Shown here: in pieces, positions 34,301-41,750 of the stretch
Numbering within the stretch: position 1 is the first letter of the stretch
Layout of the letters: the number at the start of each line of letters is the position of its first letter
DNA from: Candidatus Methylacidiphilales bacterium
GTDB taxonomy: Bacteria; Verrucomicrobiota; Verrucomicrobiia; Methylacidiphilales; CAZTYG01
Direction: 5' to 3'
NCBI GenBank assembly: GCA_033875315.1
Contig: JANRJG010000038.1
Span: 62,001 to 126,000, forward strand
DNA: 64,000 bases
The notes under the pieces: model-generated
Told to the model about the DNA's origin: nothing
Database searches by the model: none
Seen by the model: only the letters and a program-made list of their open reading frames with translations
Made by a program: the position numbers and the translations under genes

Positions 34301-34416
34301 TCACCCTCTTCGTCGTCCCCTGCGCCTACAGCCTCTTCGCCCGTTTTGAACGCCACCACCACGAGGACACCTCGGTGGCGGACGAATTGGAGCAACCCGC
34401 CCAGCGCTACGTGTGA
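31309..34416 (+). CDS. AcrB/MdtB-type RND efflux transporter
   Basis: The 1035 residues match HAE1-type RND pumps, inner-membrane proton antiporters with 12 membrane segments. Evidence: LSIKRPVMAWMLMAGLIVFGAISL as TM1, two large periplasmic loops (about 35-335 and 555-865), the TM4 proton-relay VIGIVVDDAIMVLENIV (near 391-407), the TM10 lysine GIVKKNSILLVEF (near 920-932), and GAAIPTALSTAPGSEARVPMA. Sequence type is closer to MexF/MdtB-like pumps than AcrB itself (inference). It follows a TolC gene; a membrane-fusion protein would be needed from elsewhere. Confidence 0.93.
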   Translation: MTLSDLSIKRPVMAWMLMAGLIVFGAISLGRLGVSYMPDVDFPQLDIEVTWEGAAPEIMEAELVDQIEQKVIAVEGLKELRSNIRQGAANITMEFVIGRDIDAAVQEVQSALTQVRLPLNVDPPVLRKQNPEDDPIMWIGLSSSRPFRDLIEYIDLYVADQFQTLPGVGELLRFGFTERNLRVHVRNHDLQRLQLSVLDVVTAVRREHSEIAAGYIENSQNEINLRTMGEGLTAEQVGNILITQRGGQPIYDTTIRLRDVADVVDDLADARRILLIDGRKAVGLGIKKQRGSNEVAVATEVIRKVEELKRTLPEDIKIRINVDFTRFVVQSIHYTEKELVIASLLTAVICFLFLGNWSSSVNVLLSIPTSILGTFIVIYFMGFTLNLFTMLALTLVIGIVVDDAIMVLENIVRHFQMGKSRVGAARDGAREITFAAVAASVAVMAIFLPVAFMEGVIGKFFFQFGVTISAAVALSLLEAVTLTPMRCSQLMVRSSDNIITRTSDRILGFLGTAYGRGLRICLDHRWKVVTGSFVLFALSLLSFRSLRQEFVPTQDQNFFRMALQTPVGSSLENTFQKAVEVEKYLKSRDDVARYLISVGGQNGQSNSLFVPVVLIPKDQRKKTQSQIMDEFRRDLPQKAPGVRILALTDLSSRGLVSRNQSPPVEFNIRGTEYSDLKKAAAEITRQMEATGLMVDVDTNYREGQPEVRIVPDREAAALRGVSMDDLGQTVLAAMGGLREGKFTSDARRYDVRIRLRADERLQPADIEKLQIRTSFGELIPLSDVVKLEPVKTVQSIARVDRQRSITIRAALATGVSQSTAIAECERISRSVLPEGYSFHLEGSSQTFQDSFKSLNFVFVLGLIAAYMVLASQFNSFIHPVTVLLALPFSVTGAFLILLATGQSINLFSMIGLILLAGIVKKNSILLVEFTNQVREHEHLPVRPALEKACPIRLRPILMTSFATMGAAIPTALSTAPGSEARVPMALTIIGGVAVSTSFTLFVVPCAYSLFARFERHHHEDTSVADELEQPAQRYV

Positions 34417-34426
34417 AGGCAGGGTT

Positions 34427-35227
34427 TCAGCCCTGTTCGATCATGGCATAGGCGGCGTGATTGTGGATCGACTCCATGTTCTCCGCCTCGACCCGGAATC
34501 GGGTGATGCGCGAGTCGGCCCGGCAGCGCTGGGCCACGTTCCGCACCAAGTCCTCGACAAACACGGGATTATCGTACGCTTTTTCCGTGACGGCTTTTTC
34601 ATCCTCGCGCTTGAGCAGTGAGTAGAGTTCACAACTGGCCGAGGCCTCGACCATCTCGATCAATTCTTCGATCCAGACCGTCTCCTGGAATTCCACCGTC
34701 AACGTGACATATCCCCGCTGATTGTGGGCCCCGCGGGCACTGATGGCCTTGCTGCACGGACAGAGCGTGGCCACCGGGACCACGACGGTCAGCCGCATGC
34801 CGTATGTTCCCCCGTCCATGGCCGCATCAAACTTGGCCACATAGTCCATCAGCCCGGCCGCGCCGGTCACAGGGGCTTTTTTCTCGAGGAAGAACGGGAA
34901 CTCCATTTCCAAATGGGCCGAGTCCGCGGCCAGCCTGCGTTGAAGCTCGCGCAGAATGTCCGGAATGTTTTCCACATGGATCAGCCGGCCGTGGGCGTTG
35001 AGCACCTCGACAAACCGGCTCATGTGGGTGCCCTTGAACTGTTGGGGCAGGTCGACCGACAACGCCACCGTGGCCACGGTGCTCTGGCGCTGGTGGGCCT
35101 TGTCGCGGATCTCGATGGGGTGGCGCAGTCCGCGAACCCCCACCTTGTTGATCGGCAACTGACGGTCGTCGGGCGTGTTCTGGGTGTCGTGCAACATGGA
35201 GGGACCTGCCAGGGTGGGGGGATTCAT
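34427..35227 (-). CDS. folE2: GTP cyclohydrolase FolE2
   Basis: FolE2 (GCYH-IB) makes 7,8-dihydroneopterin triphosphate from GTP for folate and queuosine-type pathways and works with Zn, Mn or Fe. The 266-residue product from the ATG at 35225-35227 shows the family order: INKVGVRGLRHPIEI (near 29-43), GTHMSRFVEVLN (near 69-80), VPVATLCPCSKAIS with the catalytic cysteine (near 155-168), GAHNQRGYVTL and NPVFVEDLVRNVA. FolE2 is unrelated in sequence to FolE1. It is convergent with the RND gene and divergent from the LysM gene. Confidence 0.95.
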   Translation of the reverse strand: MNPPTLAGPSMLHDTQNTPDDRQLPINKVGVRGLRHPIEIRDKAHQRQSTVATVALSVDLPQQFKGTHMSRFVEVLNAHGRLIHVENIPDILRELQRRLAADSAHLEMEFPFFLEKKAPVTGAAGLMDYVAKFDAAMDGGTYGMRLTVVVPVATLCPCSKAISARGAHNQRGYVTLTVEFQETVWIEELIEMVEASASCELYSLLKREDEKAVTEKAYDNPVFVEDLVRNVAQRCRADSRITRFRVEAENMESIHNHAAYAMIEQG

Positions 35228-35306
35228 CCTGCCCCATTCTGCCCTGTTTTGGCCAATTGTAAAATTCGCGCTACGCAAAACCACACCATTTGTTACCCTG
35301 CCCGCG

Positions 35307-36473
35307 GTGCGACGTCGTCACTTCATCCAGGGCCTGTGCGCCTGCTGCGGCTCCCTCGGCCTGCCCGGACTTTTGGCCACCCCCCGGGAGGTCCGGAAGG
35401 GCGACACTCTTTACAGCATCAGCCGCCAGTGCGAAGTAAGTGTGGCCGACCTGATGGCGGCCAACCCCGGCATCGACCCCACCAAGCTCAAGCCGGGACA
35501 GGTATTGCAAATCCCGGCGAAAGAACCGCCACCCGCAAAGGCTGGACCACCCCCCTCCCCTCCCGCTGCGGGCAGTCCAGCGGACAAAACCGAAAAAACC
35601 GGAACCGACAAACCGGACCCATCCACAACCACACCCGAGACCGGGGACAAAAAAACCGAAACACCCGTCCCGCCGGAATTCCACATCGTGGCCAAGGGGG
35701 ACACCCTCTACAGCATCAGCCGCACCCGCGGCATCCCCCTGGCCGAATTACGCCAGCTCAACCCCTCCCTCGCCGGCATCATCACCCCCGGACAGCAACT
35801 CCGCATTCGCCCGTCCACCAAGCCCTTCATCGACAGCGGCCCCCCTCCCGAACCCGAAGACAAGCCGCAAAGCCCCGAGGAAAAGACAGAGGACGGGCCA
35901 CCCCCCAAGAAACAAGAAACCGGCAACAAGAAACCGGAACCACCCCCTCCCCCGAAATACGTCTTCGTCGCCGGCAAATCCCGCAACCTCATCGACAAAC
36001 CGAAAATCACCACCCGGGACTGGCGCTACATCGTCACCCACCACAGCGGCACCCGCACCGGCAACGCCAAGATCTTCGATTACTACCACCGCCAGGTCCG
36101 TGGAATGGAAAACGGCCTGGCCTATCACTTCGTCATCGGGAACGGCACGGATTCCGGGGACGGAGAGATCGAGGTCGGCGACCGCTGGTTGAAGCAACTC
36201 CAGGGTGGGCACGTGCGCAGCGACGCCCAGAACGAAATCGCCATCGGTATTTGTTTGGTCGGTGATTTCCAGCGCGACCGCCCGACCCGGCGCCAGATCG
36301 CCGCACTCATCGAGCTCACCGGTTACCTCCAGGACAAGGTCGGCACCCCCCGCCCCCGTTTTTATCTGCACCGGGACATCAACATCATCTCGACCGACTG
36401 CCCCGGACGCCTTTTCCCCGCCGCCGCCCTCTACAGCCTCTTCGGAGGCAAACCTCCCAAACCGAAAGAATAA
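35307..36473 (+). CDS. LysM N-acetylmuramoyl-L-alanine amidase (PGRP type)
   Basis: This envelope enzyme would cut the bond between muramic acid and the stem peptide. From a GTG at 35307 (388 residues): a Tat/Sec-like signal VRRRHFIQGLCACCGS, LysM 1 (EVRKGDTLYSISRQC, ~28-72), a proline/lysine-rich linker, LysM 2 (HIVAKGDTLYSISRTRGIP, ~128-172), a second low-complexity linker, and a C-terminal amidase_2/PGRP domain (~235-385: WRYIVTHHSGTRTGN, GLAYHFVIGNG, IGICLVGDF, STDCPGRLF), which keeps the H, H and C zinc ligands. The longer start overlaps the folE2 gene and is rejected. Confidence 0.9.
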   Translation: MRRRHFIQGLCACCGSLGLPGLLATPREVRKGDTLYSISRQCEVSVADLMAANPGIDPTKLKPGQVLQIPAKEPPPAKAGPPPSPPAAGSPADKTEKTGTDKPDPSTTTPETGDKKTETPVPPEFHIVAKGDTLYSISRTRGIPLAELRQLNPSLAGIITPGQQLRIRPSTKPFIDSGPPPEPEDKPQSPEEKTEDGPPPKKQETGNKKPEPPPPPKYVFVAGKSRNLIDKPKITTRDWRYIVTHHSGTRTGNAKIFDYYHRQVRGMENGLAYHFVIGNGTDSGDGEIEVGDRWLKQLQGGHVRSDAQNEIAIGICLVGDFQRDRPTRRQIAALIELTGYLQDKVGTPRPRFYLHRDINIISTDCPGRLFPAAALYSLFGGKPPKPKE

Positions 36474-36476
36474 CGC

Positions 36477-37076
36477 ATGAAACAACGCCCCTCCGTCCTA
36501 GCCGGCTGGATCTTCGCCGGCCTGTGCACCCTCGGATTTTTCCTCCCCTGGGCCCGCTTCGCCCCCGAATCCGTGGCCACCAACACCCTGGCCATCGCCA
36601 ACACCCTGGTCCAGGGCGAGGAAGACCCGGTCTCCTCCTACCTCTGGATGCGGCGCAGTGAGGCCTCGGCCCTGTTGAAGCGCCCGGCGGACGGCCTCTC
36701 GGCCTATCAAATCATCCTGCTTTCCGAGGAAGACACCCTGTCTTCCAAGGTGGCCAGGGCCTGGCTCTCCATGCTCTGGAGCGGCGACGACACGGCCTTG
36801 CGGGTGAAAGTCATTGTCCTGATTCCCATTCTGGCCTTCCTCGGGGCGGTCTTCCTGACCCCCGGGAAAACATCCCAGCGCCACCTGCTGTTCGTGGGCC
36901 TGCTCCAGGCCGGGGCCTACGTGCTGATGCGTTGGAAAATGAATGCCGCCTACACCGACCGGATGCTTTGGCAGATCGAATTGGGTTGGGGCCTCTGGAT
37001 CTGTCTCTATGCCCTGTTGGGCGCGGCCTGTGTGGCTCTGGTCCGCGGCCTGTTGCCGGCGAAGGTCCGATTTTGA
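36477..37076 (+). CDS. hypothetical four-TM membrane protein
   Basis: A 199-residue protein I do not recognise. It has a hydrophobic N-terminus (LAGWIFAGLCTLGFFLPWARF, ~9-29), further segments around 120-138 (IVLIPILAFLGAVFL), 150-166 and 178-196, and a central soluble part (about 45-105). It starts 4 bases after the amidase gene stop, so the two are probably co-transcribed, which suggests an envelope role. Confidence 0.7.
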   Translation: MKQRPSVLAGWIFAGLCTLGFFLPWARFAPESVATNTLAIANTLVQGEEDPVSSYLWMRRSEASALLKRPADGLSAYQIILLSEEDTLSSKVARAWLSMLWSGDDTALRVKVIVLIPILAFLGAVFLTPGKTSQRHLLFVGLLQAGAYVLMRWKMNAAYTDRMLWQIELGWGLWICLYALLGAACVALVRGLLPAKVRF

Positions 37077-37126
37077 AATCTGCCAGCCTGGCCGTAACGG
37101 CCGGGATAAACCGCCGCTACAAAAAA

Positions 37127-37375
37127 TCAGGTCTTGTCCGAAGGGCCAGATGAGGGTGAAGCGTCCGAGAGCTTTTTCTTTTTCTCTTCTTCGAGATCAT
37201 CCGCCGCACGGTTCAGTTCGCGGTCGAAGTCGTCTTTGGCCTTGCGAAATTCCCCCAGGCTGCGACCGATACCACGGGCCAGTTCGGGCAGTTTTTTGGC
37301 CCCGAACAGGAGAATGATGGCCAGAAAGATAAAGATGATCTCCGGACCACCCAGATTGAGAAAAGCAAGCATCAT
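37127..37375 (-). CDS. tatA: Sec-independent translocase TatA/E
   Basis: TatA oligomers form the variable pore for folded Tat substrates. The 82-residue protein has the single N-terminal membrane helix (GGPEIIFIFLAIILLFGAKKLPELARGIG) with the FGAKKLPELAR hinge, the amphipathic helix SLGEFRKAKDD, and a charged tail with LEEEKKKKLSD. The start could be either of the two adjacent ATG codons at 37375 or 37372. No tatC is adjacent. The Tat-type signals at 7875 and 35307 fit an active system. Confidence 0.92.
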   Translation of the reverse strand: MMLAFLNLGGPEIIFIFLAIILLFGAKKLPELARGIGRSLGEFRKAKDDFDRELNRAADDLEEEKKKKLSDASPSSGPSDKT

Positions 37376-37475
37376 GGAACCAACCTAGCGGCCCCGGCCC
37401 CCTTGGCCAAGTCAAATACGACCCGCCCCGGGGAATGGCGTTGCCCGGAAACGCATTCGGCGCCAAAATACCCGG

Positions 37476-37922
37476 GTGTTCCCTGCCAGCCGCCCCTGCT
37501 TTTTTCTGATAGCTGCCCCGGCCCTCGCATGGTCCGCTGCCGCCGTGTTGGTCTCCTGCGCCCACTCCCCGGAGGAAGGAAGTGCCACCGAAACCGTGGC
37601 AGAAGCCCCCGCCGGTCCGGCCACCGTCGTCTTGCTGGACGATGTCCTCGCCCCGAAGATTCTGGTCCGGCAACAGGCCTCCCACCGCGACCCTGCCTCA
37701 AGCATCATCCTCGCGGAAATCATGGTGGAAAATCGAACCTTCGAGTGGCTCGAGCTGGAATGCCGGACCCTGTTCCGAGACGATCAAGGCAGCACCCTCG
37801 AGACCTCCCCTTGGAAAGCCGTCCGCCTTGATCCCGCCTGCCGGGTCGTCTACGCCGCGCCCACACTCAAGACCGGTACCACCCGCTACATCACCCAGAT
37901 CCGGCTGGCCCCCAAGTCCTGA
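37476..37922 (+). CDS. DUF1425/YcfL-like lipoprotein
   Basis: The 148-residue product (GTG start at 37476) has a lipoprotein signal with lipobox AVLVSC (cysteine near residue 28), then ATVVLLDDVLAPKILVRQQASHRDPAS, SSIILAEIMVENRTFEWLELECRTLFRD and a compact beta-rich end. It resembles the YcfL/DUF1425 envelope lipoprotein family, though the match is by eye. It stands between tatA (divergent) and rpsA. Confidence 0.6.
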   Translation: MFPASRPCFFLIAAPALAWSAAAVLVSCAHSPEEGSATETVAEAPAGPATVVLLDDVLAPKILVRQQASHRDPASSIILAEIMVENRTFEWLELECRTLFRDDQGSTLETSPWKAVRLDPACRVVYAAPTLKTGTTRYITQIRLAPKS

Positions 37923-38178
37923 GTCCAGCCGCCCCGGTTAAGCACAGCCTTTTCGCTTGCCACACCGGTCTGTTTCCTGCATGCTTAACAACCCTGCCAA
38001 GCAGTTCCGTGTGTATCGGGACGGCAGGACAACCTCAACCCTGTCCGCCGAGGTTACGGCGGATGTTTCATTTATAGCTCAGGTTTTCATCGGCCCCCAT
38101 ACCCATCATCCATCGGGTGCGGCCGCCCGGCTTCAGGGTTGAAGCCCGTGACCCCCTCAGCTTGACCCCCAACCCATC

Positions 38179-39861
38179 GTGAAAGATATCTCCGCACTCC
38201 TGGACGCCTCCCTGCAAAACTTCAAGGAAGGCACCATCATCAAGGGCACCATCGTCGACAAACGTGCCAAAGAAATCACCCTCGACATCGGCTACAAGTC
38301 CGAAGGCACCATCGACACCGACGAATTCGAGAACCCCGAGGAACTCGAGGTCGGCCAACAGATCGAAGTCCTCCTCGAAAGACTCGAAGACGACTATGGC
38401 AACGTGGTCCTCTCCCGCCAGAAGGCGGCCCAGAAACAGAACTGGGAAAAAATCGTCAAGATCTTCAACGAAGGCGGCAAAATCACCGGCCGCGTCCGCA
38501 AAATCGTCAAGGGCGGTCTCATGGTCAATGTCGGTGTCGAAGCCTTCATCCCCGCCTCCCAGATCGACATCATCCCGCCGAAAAACCTGCGCGACTTCGA
38601 GGATGCCATGATCGAGTGCAAGATCGTCAAGCTCAACGAGGAACGCAAAAACGTCGTCCTCTCCCGCCGTGAACTCATCGAGGCCGAACGCGCCGAGAAA
38701 CGCACCAAGCTCCTCGGCCAGATCGAGAAGGGCAGCATCGTCAAGGGCGTCATCAAAAACCTCACCGACTTCGGCGCCTTCATCGACCTCGACGGTCTCG
38801 ACGGTCTTCTCCACATCACCGACATTTCCTGGAGCCGCGTCAGCCACCCTTCGGAAATGCTCAAGATCGGCCAGGAGCTCGAAGTCGTCGTTCTCGACAT
38901 CGACCGCGAAAAAGAACGCGTCAGCCTCGGCCTCAAGCAGCGCACCGACAACCCCTGGGAGAAGCTCGTCGACAAGTATCCCCTCAACGGGAAGATCCAC
39001 GGGAAAATCACCAACCTCGTCCCCTACGGCGCGTTCGTCGAACTCGAGCCCGGCATCGAAGGACTCATCCACGTCTCGGAAATTTCCTGGACCAAGCGCA
39101 TCGCCCGCCCGTCGGACGTGCTCGCCATCGGCCAGGAAGTGGACGCCCTCGTCACCGACATCAACAAGGAAGAGCAGAAGCTCTCGCTGTCGCTCCGCCA
39201 ACTCGAAGCCAATCCGTGGGATTCCATCGGGGAGAAATACCCCGAGAAGAGCCGCGTCAAGGGCGTCGTCCGCAACCTTACCGCCTATGGCGCGTTTGTG
39301 GAACTGGAAGAAGGCATCGATGGCATGATCCACGTGTCCGACCTCTCTTGGACCCGCAAGGTCAACCACCCCTCGGAAATGCTCAAGAAGGGCGACGAAG
39401 TCGAGGCCATGGTCCTCGGCATCGACCGCCAGAACCAGCGCATCAGCCTGGGTATCAAACAAATCGAGGACGATCCGTGGACCGCGATCGAGTCGCGCTA
39501 CAAGGTCGGCGAAGTGGTCAAGGGCAAGGTCTCCAAGATCGCGTCCTTCGGCGCCTTCATCGAACTGGCCGACGAAATCGACGGTCTGGTCCACATCTCG
39601 CAGATCAGCGAAGACCGCGTCAACAAGGTCAAGGATGTGCTCAAGATCGGCAACGAAGTCACCGCCCGCGTCATCAAGGTCGACAAGGCGGAACGCCGCA
39701 TCGGCCTCTCGATCAAGGCCGCGGACTACTCCGATGAACAGCTGGCCAAGGAAACGGCCACCTACGAAAACCTGCGCAGCGGCGAACAACTCGGCTCGAT
39801 GGGCGACGCGTTCAGCCGTGCGGAAGAAGAATTCCGCCCCGGCGAAGGTTCGAAGGAATAA
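38179..39861 (+). CDS. rpsA: ribosomal protein bS1
   Basis: bS1 brings mRNA to the 30S subunit. The 560-residue protein from the GTG at 38179 contains six S1 OB-fold repeats: about 18-85 (EGTIIKGTIVDKRAKEITLDIGYKSEG), 100-165, 188-257 (GSIVKGVIKNLTDFGAFIDLDG), 275-343, 358-430 and 448-515, the standard number for proteobacterial-type bS1. Repeats 3-6 carry the canonical G-A-F-V/I-x-L/V core. The tail (520-560) is acidic and disordered. A strong terminator follows 20-60 bases after the stop. Confidence 0.97.
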   Translation: MKDISALLDASLQNFKEGTIIKGTIVDKRAKEITLDIGYKSEGTIDTDEFENPEELEVGQQIEVLLERLEDDYGNVVLSRQKAAQKQNWEKIVKIFNEGGKITGRVRKIVKGGLMVNVGVEAFIPASQIDIIPPKNLRDFEDAMIECKIVKLNEERKNVVLSRRELIEAERAEKRTKLLGQIEKGSIVKGVIKNLTDFGAFIDLDGLDGLLHITDISWSRVSHPSEMLKIGQELEVVVLDIDREKERVSLGLKQRTDNPWEKLVDKYPLNGKIHGKITNLVPYGAFVELEPGIEGLIHVSEISWTKRIARPSDVLAIGQEVDALVTDINKEEQKLSLSLRQLEANPWDSIGEKYPEKSRVKGVVRNLTAYGAFVELEEGIDGMIHVSDLSWTRKVNHPSEMLKKGDEVEAMVLGIDRQNQRISLGIKQIEDDPWTAIESRYKVGEVVKGKVSKIASFGAFIELADEIDGLVHISQISEDRVNKVKDVLKIGNEVTARVIKVDKAERRIGLSIKAADYSDEQLAKETATYENLRSGEQLGSMGDAFSRAEEEFRPGEGSKE

Positions 39862-39885
39862 TCCGACCGGCAACGGTCCAACCTC

Positions 39886-39918
39886 AAAAACCCCGGCCCG
39901 CAACGGCCGGGGTTTTTT
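39886..39918 (+). terminator. rho-independent terminator after rpsA
   Basis: AAAAACCCCGGCC pairs with GGCCGGGGTTTTT across CGCAAC, with a run of seven T. It ends the rpsA transcript ~25 bases after the stop. Confidence 0.93.
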
Positions 39919-39936
39919 TGTGCCTTTTCTGTCTTT

Positions 39937-40003
39937 GGGGAGGACGAGGCTCCTGCCGAGCCGTGATTGGCCCGCCACAGTTCAGCGCAAGCCTCGCCCT
40001 CCA
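39937..40003. repeat. dispersed palindrome related to MITE interiors
   Basis: GGGGAGGACGAGGCTCCTGC near 39937 and GCCTCGCCCTCC near 39990 are arms of the GGGAGGGCGARGCTCC palindrome found inside the MITE-like elements at 4782, 15634 and 58148, but here without TACC-type ends or target duplication. It lies between the rpsA terminator and tyrS. Confidence 0.6.
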
Positions 40004-40068
40004 GTTTACCGTCCCGCCCTCCTGAGACGTTGCAATACTCACGTCTTCCCGGTTAAATCCCAGCTCCC

Positions 40069-41229
40069 ATGACCGCCGAACAACAGCTCGACCTTCTGTG
40101 CCAGGGCGTGGAAACCATCCACTCCAAACCCGAGCTTCTCAAAAAACTCCAGACTGGCCGTCCCCTCCGGGTCAAACTTGGCTTCGACCCCACCTCGCCA
40201 GACCTCCACCTCGGCCATGCCGTGGTGCTCAATAAGATCCGCCAATTCCAGGACCTCGGCCACACCGCCGTCATCCTCGTCGGGGATTACACCGCCCGCA
40301 TCGGCGACCCCACCGGCCGCTCCAAGACCCGCGTGCCCCTCGATCCCGCCCAGATCGACGCCAACGCCCGCACCTACACCGACCAGGTCTTCAAGATCCT
40401 CAACCCCGCCCAAACCGAAGTCCGCCGCAACAGCGAATGGTTCGACAAGTTCACCTACGCCGATGTGCTCAAACTCAACGGCCGCATCACCGTGGCCCAA
40501 CTCCTGGCCCGGGAGGATTTCCGCAAGCGCTTCGAGTCCGACCAGGCCATCAGCCTGACCGAGTTCCAATACCCCCTCATGCAGGGCCACGACTCCGTGG
40601 AAGTGAAGGCCGACGTGGAGCTTGGCGGCAATGACCAGTTGTTCAACAACCTCGTCGGACGCGACCAGCAGAAGGACGCCGGCCAGGAGCCCCAGGTCGT
40701 CATGGTCCTTCCTATTCTCGAAGGAACGGATGGCGTCGAAAAAATGAGCAAATCCCTGGGGAATTACATCGGCATTGCCGAGGCCCCCTCGGAGATGTTC
40801 GGCAAGGCTATGAGCATCAGTGACGAACTCATGGGCCGTTGGTATCCCGTGCTCCTGGGCCACAAACTAGACCCCGCGACCCATCCGATGGAGGCCAAGA
40901 AACACTTGGCCAGTTCCATCGTCACCCGTTACCACGGCGAGGAGGCGGGGAAAGCGGCCCGGGCCGATTTCGAACAGAAGTTTTCCAAGAAGGATCTTTC
41001 CACCGCTGACATGCCGGAGATCACCGTCAGTGCGTCCCCGATCTGGATCGTGAAGCTGCTACAAGAAACGGGAGCGGTCACCAGCGGCGGCGAAGCCCGC
41101 CGACTGATCACCCAAGGCGGCGTGAAGATCAACGGGGAAAAGGTCGCCGACGACAAGGCCCAGGTCACCGTCGAGCCGGGCATGATCCTGCAGAGCGGGA
41201 AAAAGTTCTTTGCGCGACTGAAGGCTTGA
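40069..41229 (+). CDS. tyrS: tyrosyl-tRNA synthetase
   Basis: TyrRS charges tRNA-Tyr in two steps via tyrosyl-AMP. The 386-residue class I enzyme has the HIGH motif as HLGH (PTSPDLHLGHAVVL, near 40-53), the KMSKS loop exactly as KMSKS (near 225-229), a Rossmann core, and a C-terminal S4 domain (near 325-386: GGEARRLITQGGVKINGEKVAD). The length and the FDPTSPDLHLGH type fit the TyrZ-like subgroup. The start ATG at 40069 is natural. tRNA-Pro follows on the other strand. Confidence 0.96.
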   Translation: MTAEQQLDLLCQGVETIHSKPELLKKLQTGRPLRVKLGFDPTSPDLHLGHAVVLNKIRQFQDLGHTAVILVGDYTARIGDPTGRSKTRVPLDPAQIDANARTYTDQVFKILNPAQTEVRRNSEWFDKFTYADVLKLNGRITVAQLLAREDFRKRFESDQAISLTEFQYPLMQGHDSVEVKADVELGGNDQLFNNLVGRDQQKDAGQEPQVVMVLPILEGTDGVEKMSKSLGNYIGIAEAPSEMFGKAMSISDELMGRWYPVLLGHKLDPATHPMEAKKHLASSIVTRYHGEEAGKAARADFEQKFSKKDLSTADMPEITVSASPIWIVKLLQETGAVTSGGEARRLITQGGVKINGEKVADDKAQVTVEPGMILQSGKKFFARLKA

Positions 41230-41284
41230 GCGCCCTGCGGCCGGGGAATCCTTTCCCCGTGGGGCAAATCTGCGGCAGATAACC

Positions 41285-41436
41285 TGCGTTCGCAGGTTGG
41301 TCGGGCTGCCGGGATTTATCCCACCGATGGCGGGATGGTGCGGGATCAGCTTCGCTGGTTAAAAACGGCCACTTCGTGGCTGGCGCTGAACCCAAGGGTT
41401 CAAATACTGGTTACTTGCCTGCTCTCGCAGGCGGAC
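41285..41436. repeat. chain of short hairpins downstream of tRNA-Pro
   Basis: Over ~150 bases, five small stem-loops follow one another: CCTGCGTTCGCAGG (41284-41297), ATCCCACC/GGCGGGAT (41318-41336), CAGCTTCGCTG (41348-41358), GGCCACTTCGTGGC (41368-41381) and GCCTGCTCTCGCAGGC (about 41417-41432). Four have four-base loops, three of them TTCG. Between the first two lies a 21-base copy of the tRNA-Pro 3' end (41297-41317). No gene is seen. Confidence 0.7.
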
Positions 41437-41444
41437 CGACCTTT

Positions 41445-41521
41445 TGGTCGGGCTGCCGGGATTTGAACCCGGGACCTCTTGAACCCCATTCAAGCGCACT
41501 ACCAAGCTGTGCTACAGCCCG
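41445..41521 (-). tRNA. tRNA-Pro (GGG)
   Basis: 77 bases on the minus strand: acceptor CGGGCTG / CAGCCCG, D-arm AGCACAGCTTGGTAGTGC, anticodon stem CTTGA/TCAAG with loop ATGGGGT (anticodon GGG), T-arm CCGGG-TTCAAAT-CCCGG, and an encoded CCA at 41445-41447. Partial copies of the tRNA flank it on both sides (41297-41317 and 41552-41597). Confidence 0.95.
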
Positions 41522-41551
41522 AAACACCAAAAAACCGGCTATTGACTACTT

Positions 41552-41597
41552 GGGACCTGTCGCCGCGGCGACCGCACTACCAAGCTGTGCTACAGCC
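41552..41597 (-). repeat. 5' half of tRNA-Pro with anticodon arm replaced by a hairpin
   Basis: On the minus strand GGCTGTAGCACAGCTTGG-TAGTGCG matches the tRNA-Pro 5' half, then the perfect palindrome GTCGCCGCGGCGAC (41559-41572) stands where the 17-base anticodon arm is in the true tRNA, then AGGTCCC matches the variable region. It then diverges, so the T-arm and 3' acceptor are missing. This is the third tRNA in the window with the same type of replacement. Confidence 0.85.
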
Positions 41598-41663
41598 TGT
41601 CAAAGGAACGGTAAACGTATCGCTTCCGCCTCCCCTTGAAAAGCCTTTTTCAAGGGGCATCTT

Positions 41664-41729
41664 GGGAGGGCGAAGCTCCCGCCGAGCCTTGACCGACCAA
41701 CCTAGGCTCGGCGGGAGCCTCGCCCTCCC
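41664..41729. repeat. dispersed palindrome related to MITE interiors
   Basis: GGGAGGGCGAAGCTCCCGCC and GGCGGGAGCCTCGCCCTCCC are near-perfect inverted arms spanning 66 bases. They match the interior of the MITE-like elements, but TACC-type ends are absent. It lies between tRNA-Pro and the rng end and could also serve as a bidirectional terminator. Confidence 0.65.
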
Positions 41730-41750
41730 GTTGAATCAAATACCCCCTCC

